A stretch of 44,802 bases of DNA from Sphingomonas albertensis (GTDB lineage Bacteria > Pseudomonadota > Alphaproteobacteria > Sphingomonadales > Sphingomonadaceae). A program made the position numbers and the translations under genes. The notes under the pieces are model-generated. The model searched no databases, had not been told where the DNA came from, and was given only the letters and a program-made list of their open reading frames with translations. The DNA lies in NCBI RefSeq assembly GCF_014358075.1, contig NZ_JACONT010000036.1, positions 1 through 44,802 of the forward strand, in the 5' to 3' direction. Of this stretch, positions 1 to 7,820 are shown piece after piece (position 1 is the first letter of the stretch; each line of letters opens with the position of its first letter).

Positions 1-171
1 CCAGACTGGACCCCCGCCTTCGCGGGGGAACAAAGAAGCGAGCGAGAGACTCCTAGCTCGACCGCCGAGCCGGTCGCTGGCCTCGACGAGAAGGACGTCA
101 CGCCCAGCGTCGTGCAGTGTCCTCGCCGCGGCAATACCGGCCGCACCGCCGCCGATGACGACGGTGCGCAC
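1..171 (-). pseudogene. FAD-dependent amine-oxidase-like protein, N-terminal stub, partial
   Basis: A GTG at 171, just after the rpoH stop, opens a frame that runs off the window edge. Residues 4-12 read VVIGGGAAG and residues 29-38 read VEASDRLGGR. These are the dinucleotide-binding Rossmann motif and the conserved GGR motif of FAD-dependent amine oxidases and related oxidoreductases. Homology ends near residue 40. The frame then runs through a palindromic intergenic repeat (residues 47-55 read LFPREGGGP) that otherwise lies between genes in this window. The family is normally several hundred residues long, so I infer a truncated remnant followed by intergenic DNA. A real gene continuing left of the window is not excluded. 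Confidence 0.5.
8..31. repeat. Palindromic intergenic repeat, family A
   Basis: The core CCCCCGC (11-17) pairs with GCGGGGG (22-28) around CTTC. The same unit, flanked by GGGCCCA or GGACCC on one side and GAACA on the other, recurs at 21041-21122 and 38961-39042. Confidence 0.75.
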
Positions 172-174
172 GAC

Positions 175-1077
175 TTACGCCGCCAGCAGGCGCTTCTCGC
201 CGGCGATCCGCATCATCGCCTTTTGCAGCTTCTCGAACGCACGGACCTCGATCTGTCGGACGCGCTCGCGTGACACGCCGTAGACCTGCGACAATTCCTC
301 GAGCGTCTTGGGGTCGTCCGTAAGACGACGCTCGGTGAGGATATGCTGCTCACGCTCGTTCAGGTCGTCCATTGCCGATACCAGCATCGAATGGCGAACG
401 TCCGCCTCCTGCGCATCGGCGACGATCTTGTCCTGCAATGGCGCATCGTCCTGCAGCCAATCCTGCCACTGGCCCTCGCCGTCCTCGCGCATCGGCACGT
501 TGAGCGACGTATCGCCGCCCATAGCCATGCGGCGGTTCATGCTGACGACGTCGGTTTCGGCGACACCCAGATCGGTCGCGATCTTGGTGACGTGTTCGGG
601 ACGCAGATCGCCGTCCTCGAACGCATCGAGACGGCTCTTCATCCGGCGCAGGTTGAAGAACAGCTTCTTCTGCGCGGCGGTGGTGCCCATCTTCACAAGG
701 CTCCACGAGCGCAGGATATATTCCTGGATCGACGCGCGGATCCACCACATCGCATAGGTGGCGAGCCGGAAGCCGCGCTCGGGTTCGAACTTCTTCACGC
801 CCTGCATAAGCCCGATATTGCCTTCGGAGATCAGCTCCGACGTCGGCAGGCCATAGCCGCGATACCCCATCGCGATCTTCGCCACGAGGCGGAGATGCGA
901 GGTCACCAGCTGCGCCGCGGCCTCGGTGTCGCCATGCTCCTGGAAGCGCTTGGCCAGCATGTATTCCTGCTCGGGTTTCAGCAGCGGGAATTTTTTGATC
1001 TCGGCGAGATAGCGATTGAGGCCCGCCTCGCTGCCGAGCGCAGGAATCGTCGCTGGAACGTTGGAGCGGGCTGCCAT
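175..1077 (-). CDS. rpoH: RNA polymerase heat-shock sigma factor RpoH (sigma-32)
   Basis: Protein of 300 aa that directs RNA polymerase to heat-shock promoters. Sigma region 2 spans roughly residues 55-125, including GNIGLMQGVKKFEPERGFRL. The RpoH-specific box QKKLFFNLRR is at 136-145 and separates it from the primary sigma factor. Region 4 with a helix-turn-helix (YGVSRERVRQIE) is at about 265-277. I chose the ATG at 1077 because a purine-rich AGAAAGGGA precedes it and the protein then begins in the usual way. An upstream in-frame ATG at 1143 would add 22 residues encoded by a tandem hairpin repeat with no family similarity. It lies 78 bases downstream of rluD on the same strand, so cotranscription is possible. 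Confidence 0.96.
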   Translation of the reverse strand: MAARSNVPATIPALGSEAGLNRYLAEIKKFPLLKPEQEYMLAKRFQEHGDTEAAAQLVTSHLRLVAKIAMGYRGYGLPTSELISEGNIGLMQGVKKFEPERGFRLATYAMWWIRASIQEYILRSWSLVKMGTTAAQKKLFFNLRRMKSRLDAFEDGDLRPEHVTKIATDLGVAETDVVSMNRRMAMGGDTSLNVPMREDGEGQWQDWLQDDAPLQDKIVADAQEADVRHSMLVSAMDDLNEREQHILTERRLTDDPKTLEELSQVYGVSRERVRQIEVRAFEKLQKAMMRIAGEKRLLAA

Positions 1078-1107
1078 GGTCGTAATCCCTTTCTGCTGAC
1101 CCCGATT

Positions 1108-1141
1108 GCCGCACTGCGGCCCCCGGTTGCCGCGTTGCGGC
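1108..1141 (-). promoter_or_regulatory. Tandem small hairpins in the rpoH 5' leader
   Basis: Two 13-base palindromes lie 21 bases apart just upstream of the rpoH ribosome-binding site: GCCGC-AAC-GCGGC (1141-1129) and GCCGC-AGT-GCGGC (1120-1108), read on the minus strand. They form an imperfect 21-base tandem repeat. Their place between the rluD stop and the rpoH SD suggests an mRNA structure affecting rpoH translation or 3'-end stability of rluD. That role is inference. Confidence 0.45.
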
Positions 1142-1155
1142 ATAGTGTCGATTAT

Positions 1156-2103
1156 CTATACGTGAAGCTGAGTGAACAGTTCCTGCATGTCTGCGGGCAT
1201 TTCGCTTTCGAATGCCAAAGCGACGCTTTTCACCGGATGGATGAACCCCAGATGCGCCGCGTGCAAGGCTTGCCGGCGGAAACCGAGCGTTTCGAGCAGC
1301 GACTTCTGAGCTTGCTTTGTTCTACCATAGACCGGGTCCCCCAACAAGGCGTGGCCGATCGACGCCATGTGCACACGCACCTGATGCGTCCTTCCGGTCT
1401 CAAGTCGGCATTCGATCAACGCAGCGCCGCGGAGCGTCTCGATCGTAGAGAAATGCGTTACTGCGCGCTTGCCGCCCTCGACGATCGCGATCTTCTTGCG
1501 GTTCTGGGGGCTTCGCGCGAGCGGTGCGTTGACGGTGCCGCTAGGCGGGCGCGGGATGCCGCCGACGATCGCCTTGTAGCGGCGGTCGATGCTGTGGTCG
1601 TGGAACTGCTTCGCCAAGCCTTCGTGCGCGCGGTCGGTCTTGGCGGCGATCATCAGCCCCGACGTGTCTTTGTCGATGCGGTGGACGATTCCCGGCCGTG
1701 CAACGCCGCCGATGCCCGACAGATTGCCAGCACAGTGGTGAAGCAGCGCGTTGACCAGCGTCCCGTCGAAATTACCCGCGGCGGGGTGGACGACGAGGCC
1801 GGCCGGCTTGTCGATCACGATCAGGTCGTCGTCCTCATAGGCGACGACAAGCGGGATATCCTGCGCTTCGTTGTGCAGCGGGGTCGGCGGTGGGATCGCG
1901 ACCGCGAACACCTGGCCGGTCGCGGTCTTCTTCGCCGAATCGCGCCATTCTCGGCCGTTGAGCGTCACTTGCCCCGCGGCGATGAGCGCCTTCAGCCGCT
2001 CGCGCGACATGTCGGGCAGCACTTCGGCGAGCGCACGGTCGAGCCTCCAGCCATCCGTGGCCGGCGTGATCGATGCTTCGACGATGGAAACCCCCCGGTC
2101 CAT
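1156..2103 (-). CDS. rluD: 23S rRNA pseudouridine(1911/1915/1917) synthase RluD
   Basis: Pseudouridine synthase of the RluA/RluD family, 315 aa, expected to modify helix 69 of 23S rRNA. An S4 RNA-binding domain covers about residues 18-75 (WRLDRALAEVLPDMSRERLK). The catalytic motif HRIDKDTSG is at 141-149, with Asp144 as the nucleophile. A later GRTHQVRVHMASIGHALLGD segment is also typical. I prefer the ATG at 2103. An in-frame ATG at 2154 adds 17 low-complexity residues and would run into the divergent gene starting at 2121. RluA could be meant instead, but the length and S4 domain favour RluD. Confidence 0.9.
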   Translation of the reverse strand: MDRGVSIVEASITPATDGWRLDRALAEVLPDMSRERLKALIAAGQVTLNGREWRDSAKKTATGQVFAVAIPPPTPLHNEAQDIPLVVAYEDDDLIVIDKPAGLVVHPAAGNFDGTLVNALLHHCAGNLSGIGGVARPGIVHRIDKDTSGLMIAAKTDRAHEGLAKQFHDHSIDRRYKAIVGGIPRPPSGTVNAPLARSPQNRKKIAIVEGGKRAVTHFSTIETLRGAALIECRLETGRTHQVRVHMASIGHALLGDPVYGRTKQAQKSLLETLGFRRQALHAAHLGFIHPVKSVALAFESEMPADMQELFTQLHV

Positions 2104-2120
2104 GTCGTAGCGATGTGGCG

Positions 2121-2516
2121 ATGAGCGTGACGATTTCAAGCGAAGTGCTGACACAACTTATCGCCGCAGCGGACGCATCGCCGGATGCCGAGATCTGCGG
2201 GCTGTTGTTCGGGGCTACGGGGTCGATCGAAGCGGCGGAGGCGTGCGCGAACGTTGCGGCGAACCCGGCGCGGGCGTTCGAGATCGATCCGAAGGCGTTG
2301 TTCGCAGCGCATCGGCGCGGGCGAGGCGGGGCGATGGCGGTGATCGGACACTATCATTCGCACCCGTCTAATTCGCCTATCCCGTCTCCGCGCGATGCGG
2401 CGCAGGCGCTGGGGGATGGCGCGATCTGGGTCATCCTTGGCGGGGGTTTGGCACGGGCTTGGCGATCGGTCGAGGTCGGGGAGTTCGTCGAGGAGGCGAT
2501 CGATCCTATCGGATAG
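2121..2516 (+). CDS. JAMM/MPN-domain (Mov34/M67 family) metallopeptidase-like protein
   Basis: Single-domain bacterial JAB1/MPN protein of 131 aa. The full JAMM zinc signature is present: Glu24 in the EICGLLFG segment, His79 and His81 in HYHSHP, Ser89 and Asp92 in SPRD. The spacing HxH-x7-SxxD is exact. Bacterial relatives act as isopeptidases, for instance removing C-terminal residues from ThiS/MoaD-like sulfur carriers, but no such carrier is encoded nearby, so the substrate is unknown. The ATG at 2121 is only 17 bases from the divergent rluD start, so each promoter must overlap the other gene. The ribosome-binding site is weak. Confidence 0.85.
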   Translation: MSVTISSEVLTQLIAAADASPDAEICGLLFGATGSIEAAEACANVAANPARAFEIDPKALFAAHRRGRGGAMAVIGHYHSHPSNSPIPSPRDAAQALGDGAIWVILGGGLARAWRSVEVGEFVEEAIDPIG

Positions 2517-2526
2517 CCGTCCGAGC

Positions 2527-2641
2527 CTTCCCCCCTCCCTGGAAGGGGGGGCTGGGGATGGGTTGGCCGATTTTATCCACGACGCCGTAAACATGCGGAA
2601 ACCGACCCACCCCCAACCCCTCCCTTCCAGGAAGGGGGGAA
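2527..2641. repeat. Paired intergenic palindrome, family B
   Basis: Two arms, CCCTCCCTGGAAGGGGGG near 2531 and CCCTCCCTTCCAGGAAGGGGGG-like near 2622, flank about 70 bases and can pair into one long stem. They include the GGGTTGG/CCAACCC extensions. Related pairs occur at 10351, 17817, 40950 and 44727. They fill most of the 270-base gap between the JAMM gene and chpT. Confidence 0.75.
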
Positions 2642-2786
2642 GAAGGATCCTCAACCCTTCCCATCCGAGCAGGGGAAGAAGTCAGAGTCGCTCGCCCGAA
2701 CCATAAGAAGCGCCAAACTAAAGAGATGTGGCATTGCGCACTCGCCGCACCACCGCCACAAGACGCTCCAGAATTAGGGGAATTTC

Positions 2787-3431
2787 ATGACGGTCAGCCC
2801 GGTCGATTTCGCGAGCCTGCTGTGTTCGCGCCTGTGCCACGACCTGCTGTCGCCGGTGGGGGCGCTCAATAACGGGCTGGAGCTGCTCGCCGACGAGACC
2901 GATCCGGCGATGCGCGAGCGGGTCATGCAGTTGCTCGCCGATAGCGCGCGTGCGTCCGCCAGCAAGCTGAAGTTCTTCCGACTGGCCTTCGGGGCGGCCG
3001 GCGGGTTCGGCGAGCTGGTCGACACGCATGAGGCCCGCAACGCGATCGAGGGGCTGGTCGCGGAGAACAAGCGGATCAATTTCGTCTGGGCGGTCGAGGC
3101 CTCGGCGATGCCCAAGTCCGCGGTGAAAGTGCTGCTCAACCTTGTGCTGGTGGCGACCGAATCGCTGGTCCGCGGCGGCACGATGGAGGTCGGCGGCGAG
3201 GAGAATGACGGGCAGCTGGAGATCGTCGTGAAAATCGAGGGCGCGCGGATCGTGCTGGACCCCGAAATCCGTCGCACGCTGGTCGAAGGCGAGGGCGCGC
3301 ATACCGTCACGCCGCGCGCCGCCGCTGCGTACCTGATCAACACGGTCGTGGCGGAGGCGGGCGGCACGGTGATCGTGTCCGAGCCGACCGAGGGGATCAT
3401 GATCTTCGGCGCGGTCTTCAACGCGCGGTAA
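2787..3431 (+). CDS. chpT: Histidine phosphotransferase ChpT
   Basis: Protein of 214 aa of the ChpT/HPTransfase family. In alphaproteobacteria ChpT passes phosphate from the hybrid kinase CckA to CtrA and CpdR in cell-cycle control. The DHp-like helix carries CHDLLSPVGALNNGLELL, with His18 as phospho-acceptor. The rest (about 85-210) resembles a histidine-kinase CA fold but lacks ATP-binding G boxes, as expected for ChpT. A good AGGGGAA ribosome-binding site precedes the ATG. It heads the che gene cluster 102 bases upstream of cheA, which suggests co-expression or a link between the CtrA relay and the Che-like pathway. The family call is firm; the pathway link is inference. Confidence 0.9.
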   Translation: MTVSPVDFASLLCSRLCHDLLSPVGALNNGLELLADETDPAMRERVMQLLADSARASASKLKFFRLAFGAAGGFGELVDTHEARNAIEGLVAENKRINFVWAVEASAMPKSAVKVLLNLVLVATESLVRGGTMEVGGEENDGQLEIVVKIEGARIVLDPEIRRTLVEGEGAHTVTPRAAAAYLINTVVAEAGGTVIVSEPTEGIMIFGAVFNAR

Positions 3432-3445
3432 GGAGCAAGTTCGAT

Positions 3446-3465
3446 CCTCCCCCGCTATGGGGAGG
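3446..3465. repeat. Short hairpin between chpT and cheA
   Basis: CCTCCCC (3446-3452) pairs with GGGGAGG (3459-3465) around a six-base loop in the chpT-cheA gap. No T tract follows, so it is not a classical terminator. It may be a solo arm of the intergenic repeats or an mRNA processing site. Confidence 0.45.
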
Positions 3466-3533
3466 ACTGAGAAGACGGGCTAACGCGCCCTTAACCTCCG
3501 CCATGCATGACAGGCCTCGAACGCGGGGCCCGC

Positions 3534-5819
3534 ATGGACGATCTGTTACAGGAATTCATTGCCGAGACGCGCGAAACGCTGGAGGCGATCTCCGGCGAGA
3601 TCGTCGCGTGGGAAGCCGCACCCGCGGACAGCGGACGCCTCGATGCGATCTTTCGCTTCGTCCATACCGTCAAGGGAAGCTGCGGGTTTCTCGACCTGCC
3701 GCGCCTTGCCCGGCTGAGCCACGCGGCTGAGGACGTCCTGGCGGCGGTCCGCGACGGCAAGCGCACCCCCGATACAGCGCTCGTCAACGCGGTGCTCGGC
3801 ATCGTCGACCGGATCGGCGAGATCGTCGAGGCGATCGACAGCGGCTCGCCGCTCGACGATTCGGGTGAGGATCTGCTGATCGCCGCGCTCGCGCCCGACG
3901 CGCAGCCCCGCGCACAGGCACCGACCACCCCGCATAGTCGCGCCGCCAGCCGCAGCGTACGCCTGAACGTCGACCTGCTCGATCACATGATGAGCGGCAT
4001 GTCCGAGATGGTGCTCGCGCGCAACGAGCTGGCTCGGCGACTGCGCGACTGCGACGTCGACCCGAAGGTCGAGGCGGCGCTCGAACGCCTGTCGCTGACC
4101 GTCGCCGACATGCGCGACACCGTCACGCGGACGCGCATGCAGAAGGTCGACGCGCTGTTCTCGGCGCTGCCGCGGATGGTGCGCGATACCAGTGCCGAAC
4201 TCGGCAAGAGCGTCGATCTCGCGATCGAGGGCGCCGATGTCGAGCTCGACCGCGAGATGATCGAGCTAATGCGCGATCCGCTCGTCCACATCATCCGCAA
4301 TTCGATCGATCACGGCATCGAAGGACCGGCAGAGCGCCGCGCGCTCGGCAAGCCCAAGAACGGCCGGCTGGTCGTCTCCGCCCGCCAGTCCGGCAATCAG
4401 ATCCTGATCGAGGTCACCGACGACGGCAAGGGCATCGACGTCGCGCGGATCGTCACAAAGGCCGCGGAAAAGGGGCTCCTCAGCCTCCCCGAACTCGCGG
4501 CGATGAGCGAGGCGGCCAAGCTCGACCTGATCTTCGCTCCCGGCTTGTCGAGCCGCGATGCGGTGACCGCGATCTCGGGGCGCGGCGTCGGCATGGATGT
4601 GGTGCGCGCCAATATCGAGCAGATCGGCGGCCGGATCGTGCTGACCAACGATCCGGGGCGCGGGCTTCGGATCGTCATTCACGTGCCGCTGACACTGTCG
4701 ATTCTGTCGACGATCATCGTCGGCGTCGGCACGCAGCGGTTTGCGCTTCCACGCCAGGCGATCGAGGAAATCGTAATGGTCCGCGGCGACGCCGTGCGAA
4801 TCGACACGATCGGCGACGCGGCCGCCGTCACGGTGCGCGGCCGGCGGATGCCGCTGGTATCGCTCGGCCAGCTGTTCAAGCTGAACGACGACGCGCCGCC
4901 GACGCTGGTGATCGTGTCGACGCGCGAGGGGGATTACGCGCTCGGCGTCGATACCGTGCTGGATACCGAGGAACTGGTGGTGAAGCCCGCCTCGCCTGCG
5001 GTGATGGCAACCGGCGTCTATGCGGGCAAGACCTTGCCCGACAACGGCCTGCCGATGCTGCTGCTCGATGCGTCGGGGATCGCCGCGGTCGCGGGGTTGC
5101 GCTTTACGCCGGTGGCCGCCGCGTCGACCGAAGCCGAAGCGGTCGTTCCGGGCGTCCCCGCTCTGCTGTTCGACGATCTCGACGGTTGCCGTCGTGCGAT
5201 CGCGCTGGCGGTGATCGACCGAGTCGAGCCGGTGCCGGTGGACGCGATCCGCTGGTCGGGCGGGGCGATGCGGCTGTCGATCGGCGATGCGATCATCCCG
5301 CTCCACGCGGTCGCTGCGTTCGGCACGCGCACCGAGGTCGCGGTGCTGCGCCTGACCGACGGCGAAAGCGAGATGGCCTATGCGATCGCTGAGGCGATCG
5401 AGATCGTCGCGCTGCCTGCCGAGAAGGCACCTGCACGCGGCACCGGGCCGATCGCCGGCGTGGTCTCGATCTCCGGCGAGCAGATTGAACTGGTCGATCC
5501 GCATGCGCTGTTTGCGGGCCAGCCGGTCATGCTCGCATCGCTGCCGGTGTGCCTGTTGCAGGTCGACGGGTCGGGCTGGATGGAGACGTTCCTGAAGCCT
5601 GCGCTCGAAGCCTCGGGGTATCGTTGCGTCACCACGCTGGCGGCCGGCGAGACCGCAGCCGTGGCGCTGGCGATGGAGGATACGCCGCTCGGCGAGACGT
5701 TGGCGCCGGTAGTGACGCTGCGCCGGACGCGCACTGCCGAGGGTGAGGATGACGCGAGCATCTATCGTTACGACCGGCCGGCGTTGATCGCTGCGCTGGC
5801 GGCACGGAGGGCGCTGTGA
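3534..5819 (+). CDS. cheA: CheA-type histidine kinase with two CheW-like domains and a degenerate receiver tail
   Basis: Kinase of 761 aa from the ATG at 3534 (an in-frame ATG at 3507 adds nine residues). Order: Hpt P1 with His44 in VHTVKGSCGF; no clear P2; P3 dimerisation helices at about 140-200; HATPase with N box Asn256 (HIIRNSIDHG), DDGKG near 296 and GRGVGMD near 349; CheW/P5 domain at about 375-515. A second CheW-like domain follows at about 540-655. The tail (about 671-761) aligns by eye with a receiver (VCLLQVDGSGWM, LEASGYRCVTTLAAGETA, YRYDRPALIAAL). It lacks the paired acidic residues and a phospho-acceptor Asp. The catalytic core looks active. The stop overlaps the cheW start (GTGA). 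Confidence 0.93.
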   Translation: MDDLLQEFIAETRETLEAISGEIVAWEAAPADSGRLDAIFRFVHTVKGSCGFLDLPRLARLSHAAEDVLAAVRDGKRTPDTALVNAVLGIVDRIGEIVEAIDSGSPLDDSGEDLLIAALAPDAQPRAQAPTTPHSRAASRSVRLNVDLLDHMMSGMSEMVLARNELARRLRDCDVDPKVEAALERLSLTVADMRDTVTRTRMQKVDALFSALPRMVRDTSAELGKSVDLAIEGADVELDREMIELMRDPLVHIIRNSIDHGIEGPAERRALGKPKNGRLVVSARQSGNQILIEVTDDGKGIDVARIVTKAAEKGLLSLPELAAMSEAAKLDLIFAPGLSSRDAVTAISGRGVGMDVVRANIEQIGGRIVLTNDPGRGLRIVIHVPLTLSILSTIIVGVGTQRFALPRQAIEEIVMVRGDAVRIDTIGDAAAVTVRGRRMPLVSLGQLFKLNDDAPPTLVIVSTREGDYALGVDTVLDTEELVVKPASPAVMATGVYAGKTLPDNGLPMLLLDASGIAAVAGLRFTPVAAASTEAEAVVPGVPALLFDDLDGCRRAIALAVIDRVEPVPVDAIRWSGGAMRLSIGDAIIPLHAVAAFGTRTEVAVLRLTDGESEMAYAIAEAIEIVALPAEKAPARGTGPIAGVVSISGEQIELVDPHALFAGQPVMLASLPVCLLQVDGSGWMETFLKPALEASGYRCVTTLAAGETAAVALAMEDTPLGETLAPVVTLRRTRTAEGEDDASIYRYDRPALIAALAARRAL

Positions 5820-6244
5820 GCGAACTGTTCCTCGTGGCGCATATCGCAGGACGCGGCGTCGCGATCGCCGCCGCTCAGGTCGATTCAGTGGTTGATATCG
5901 GCGAGGTCGTCGCGGTGCCTCGCGCAGATGCGTTCGTGCGCGGTCTCGCGGCGCTGCGCAGTCGCGTGGTGACGGTGATCGACACCGGTACGGCACTCGG
6001 CCTGAAGCCGACGCCCGACGCCGTCCGTCGCGCCGTCATCACCGTGGTCGAGGGGCATCATTATGCGATCCTGGTCGATTCGATCGAGGACGTCGCGCCG
6101 TTCGCGCGGTTGCCGCTGTCGTCGGGACTGGCGTTGCACCGCGGCTGGGCGACGGCCGGGACCGGCATCGTCGAGCGCGATGGCGAACCACTGCTGATCC
6201 TCGATCTCGCCGCAGTTATTCCCGCGACTATACCCGCCGCCTGA
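5816..6244 (+). CDS. cheW: CheW-like scaffold protein
   Basis: Single CheW domain, 142 aa, expected to couple a receptor to CheA. Typical segments are LVAHIAGRGVAIAAAQVDSV at the start, LRSRVVTVIDTGTALGL in the middle and HHYAILVDSIEDVAPF later. The GTG start overlaps the cheA stop in a GTGA quartet, so the two are translationally coupled. It is more diverged than canonical CheW but its context is unambiguous. Confidence 0.88.
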   Translation: MSELFLVAHIAGRGVAIAAAQVDSVVDIGEVVAVPRADAFVRGLAALRSRVVTVIDTGTALGLKPTPDAVRRAVITVVEGHHYAILVDSIEDVAPFARLPLSSGLALHRGWATAGTGIVERDGEPLLILDLAAVIPATIPAA

Positions 6245-6319
6245 AATTTTACGTTGCTTAACCCGGCGCTTACGCTTTCCCGCGTAGACCGGTCTCACGA
6301 TTTTCCCGGAAGGCTTTCC

Positions 6320-6685
6320 ATGAAGACCTGTCTCGTCGTCGATGATTCAAAGGTGATCCGCAAGGTCGCGCGCCACATCCTGGAGACGCTCGATTTCACC
6401 GTCACCGAAGCCTGTGACGGTCGTGAAGCGCTGGCGTCATGCATGGCGTCGATCCCGGACGTGATCCTGCTCGACTGGAACATGCCGGTCATGAGCGGCA
6501 TGGATTTCCTGCGCGCGCTGCGTGAGGCCGACGTACCGCGCCGCCCCAAGGTGGTGTTCTGCACGACCGAAAACGGCATGGCCTATATCCGCGCGGCGAT
6601 CGAGGCCGGGGCCGACGAATACGTCATGAAGCCGTTCGACCGCGAAACGCTGGAATCGAAGCTCCAGATCGTCGGCATGGCCTGA
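6320..6685 (+). CDS. cheY: CheY-like single-domain response regulator
   Basis: Stand-alone receiver of 121 aa. The acidic pair Asp8-Asp9, phospho-acceptor Asp52 (LLDWNMPVMSG), Thr82 (FCTTEN) and Lys104 (VMKPF) are all present, so it should be phosphorylated by CheA. The ATG at 6320 follows GGAAGG. The frame extends upstream to 6254, but those residues do not belong to the receiver fold. No output domain is present. In this family the output is flagellar motor binding or, in non-motility pathways, another protein partner. Neither is encoded nearby. Confidence 0.93.
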   Translation: MKTCLVVDDSKVIRKVARHILETLDFTVTEACDGREALASCMASIPDVILLDWNMPVMSGMDFLRALREADVPRRPKVVFCTTENGMAYIRAAIEAGADEYVMKPFDRETLESKLQIVGMA

Positions 6686-6698
6686 TCCGGGCAAGACG

Positions 6699-7820
6699 GT
6701 GGCGAACCGACCCCTCTCTGTCCCGCGCCCGGCGGACCGCGACAGCGCGGACACGGCCCGCGTGCTGCTCGTCGACGATTCGGTCGTCGCGCGCGCGGTG
6801 ATCGCGCGGACGATCGATGCGAGCGATCGGTTCTCCGTGGTCGGTGCGGTCGGCAGCGCGGCGGCCGCACTGGAGTTTCTCGGCCGCACGACGGTCGAGT
6901 TCATCCTGCTCGATATCGAGATGCCGGGGATCGACGGGCTGACAGCCTTGCCCGCGCTGGTCGCGGCCGGGAAGGGGGCCAAGGTTCTGATCGTCTCGTC
7001 GAGCGCGGACGAGGGCGGCCCGAAGGCCATGCAGGCGCTCGCTCTCGGTGCGGCGGAGACGTTGATCAAGCCCTCCGCCGGCGAGCTTTCCGGGCGGTTC
7101 GGCGGCGCGCTGGTCTCCAAGCTCGAAAGGCTGTGCGAGGATTCGATACACGCGCCGCCGGTCGCACTCGTCCGGTCGACCCCGACCACCACAAGGTCTT
7201 TCACAGCCTCTCCAGCGGCACCGCGCTCCGTCTCGCCAAGCGAAGATTACGACATCGTCGCGATCGGCGCCTCGACCGGCGGTATCCACGCGATCAGCCA
7301 GATGTTCCGTGCGATTCCCGCCGGGTTCCGCCTGCCGATCGTCATCACCCAGCATCTGCCGGCGTCGTTCATGCCCTATTTCGCGGCGCAGATCGCGTTG
7401 CTCGCCGGCCGCCCCTGCGAAGTCGCGACCGACCGGCTGCGGATTCGTCCGGGCCGGATCATTGTCGCGCCGGGCGATGCGCATCTCAAATGCGTCAAGC
7501 TGCGGGACGGCGGCGCCGCCTTCCGTCTGACGCACGAGCCCGCCGGTAGCGGCTGCATGCCGTCGGTCGACCCGATGCTCGCCTCGATCGCGGACGTGTA
7601 CGGCGCGCGCGTGCTGGCGATCGTGCTCAGCGGGATGGGCCGCGATGGCGCGGAGGGCGCGCAACGGGTGCACGACGCCGGCGGTTGCGTCGTCGCGCAG
7701 GACCGTGACAGCTCGGTGGTCTGGGGCATGCCCGGCGCGGTCGCGTCATCGGGAGTCGCCGACGCGGTACTCCCGCCGTCTGCGATCGGTACGCTGATCG
7801 CATCGCGACGTCGACCATGA
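6699..7820 (+). CDS. cheB: Chemotaxis protein-glutamate methylesterase/glutaminase CheB
   Basis: Protein of 373 aa that demethylates and deamidates receptor glutamates. An N-terminal receiver (about 20-140) carries LLVDDS and phospho-acceptor Asp72 (LLDIEMPGIDG). A linker of about 45 residues leads to the esterase domain (about 183-370), with catalytic Ser192 in GASTGG, His219 in TQHLP and Asp316 in MGRDG. The GTG start at 6699 lies 13 bases after cheY. The stop overlaps the cheR ATG. An intact CheB/CheR pair implies a methylated receptor elsewhere in the genome. Confidence 0.95.
   Translation: MANRPLSVPRPADRDSADTARVLLVDDSVVARAVIARTIDASDRFSVVGAVGSAAAALEFLGRTTVEFILLDIEMPGIDGLTALPALVAAGKGAKVLIVSSSADEGGPKAMQALALGAAETLIKPSAGELSGRFGGALVSKLERLCEDSIHAPPVALVRSTPTTTRSFTASPAAPRSVSPSEDYDIVAIGASTGGIHAISQMFRAIPAGFRLPIVITQHLPASFMPYFAAQIALLAGRPCEVATDRLRIRPGRIIVAPGDAHLKCVKLRDGGAAFRLTHEPAGSGCMPSVDPMLASIADVYGARVLAIVLSGMGRDGAEGAQRVHDAGGCVVAQDRDSSVVWGMPGAVASSGVADAVLPPSAIGTLIASRRRP

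Noticed and set aside
2395..2706. Short frames translating as PSLEGGAGDG or PLPSRKGG
   Set aside because: They are translations of the intergenic palindromes, not genes.
343..5996. Long open frames antisense to rpoH/rluD and cheA (593 and 576 codons)
   Set aside because: They mirror highly conserved genes in G+C-rich DNA, have Arg/His-rich low-complexity translations and no family resemblance.
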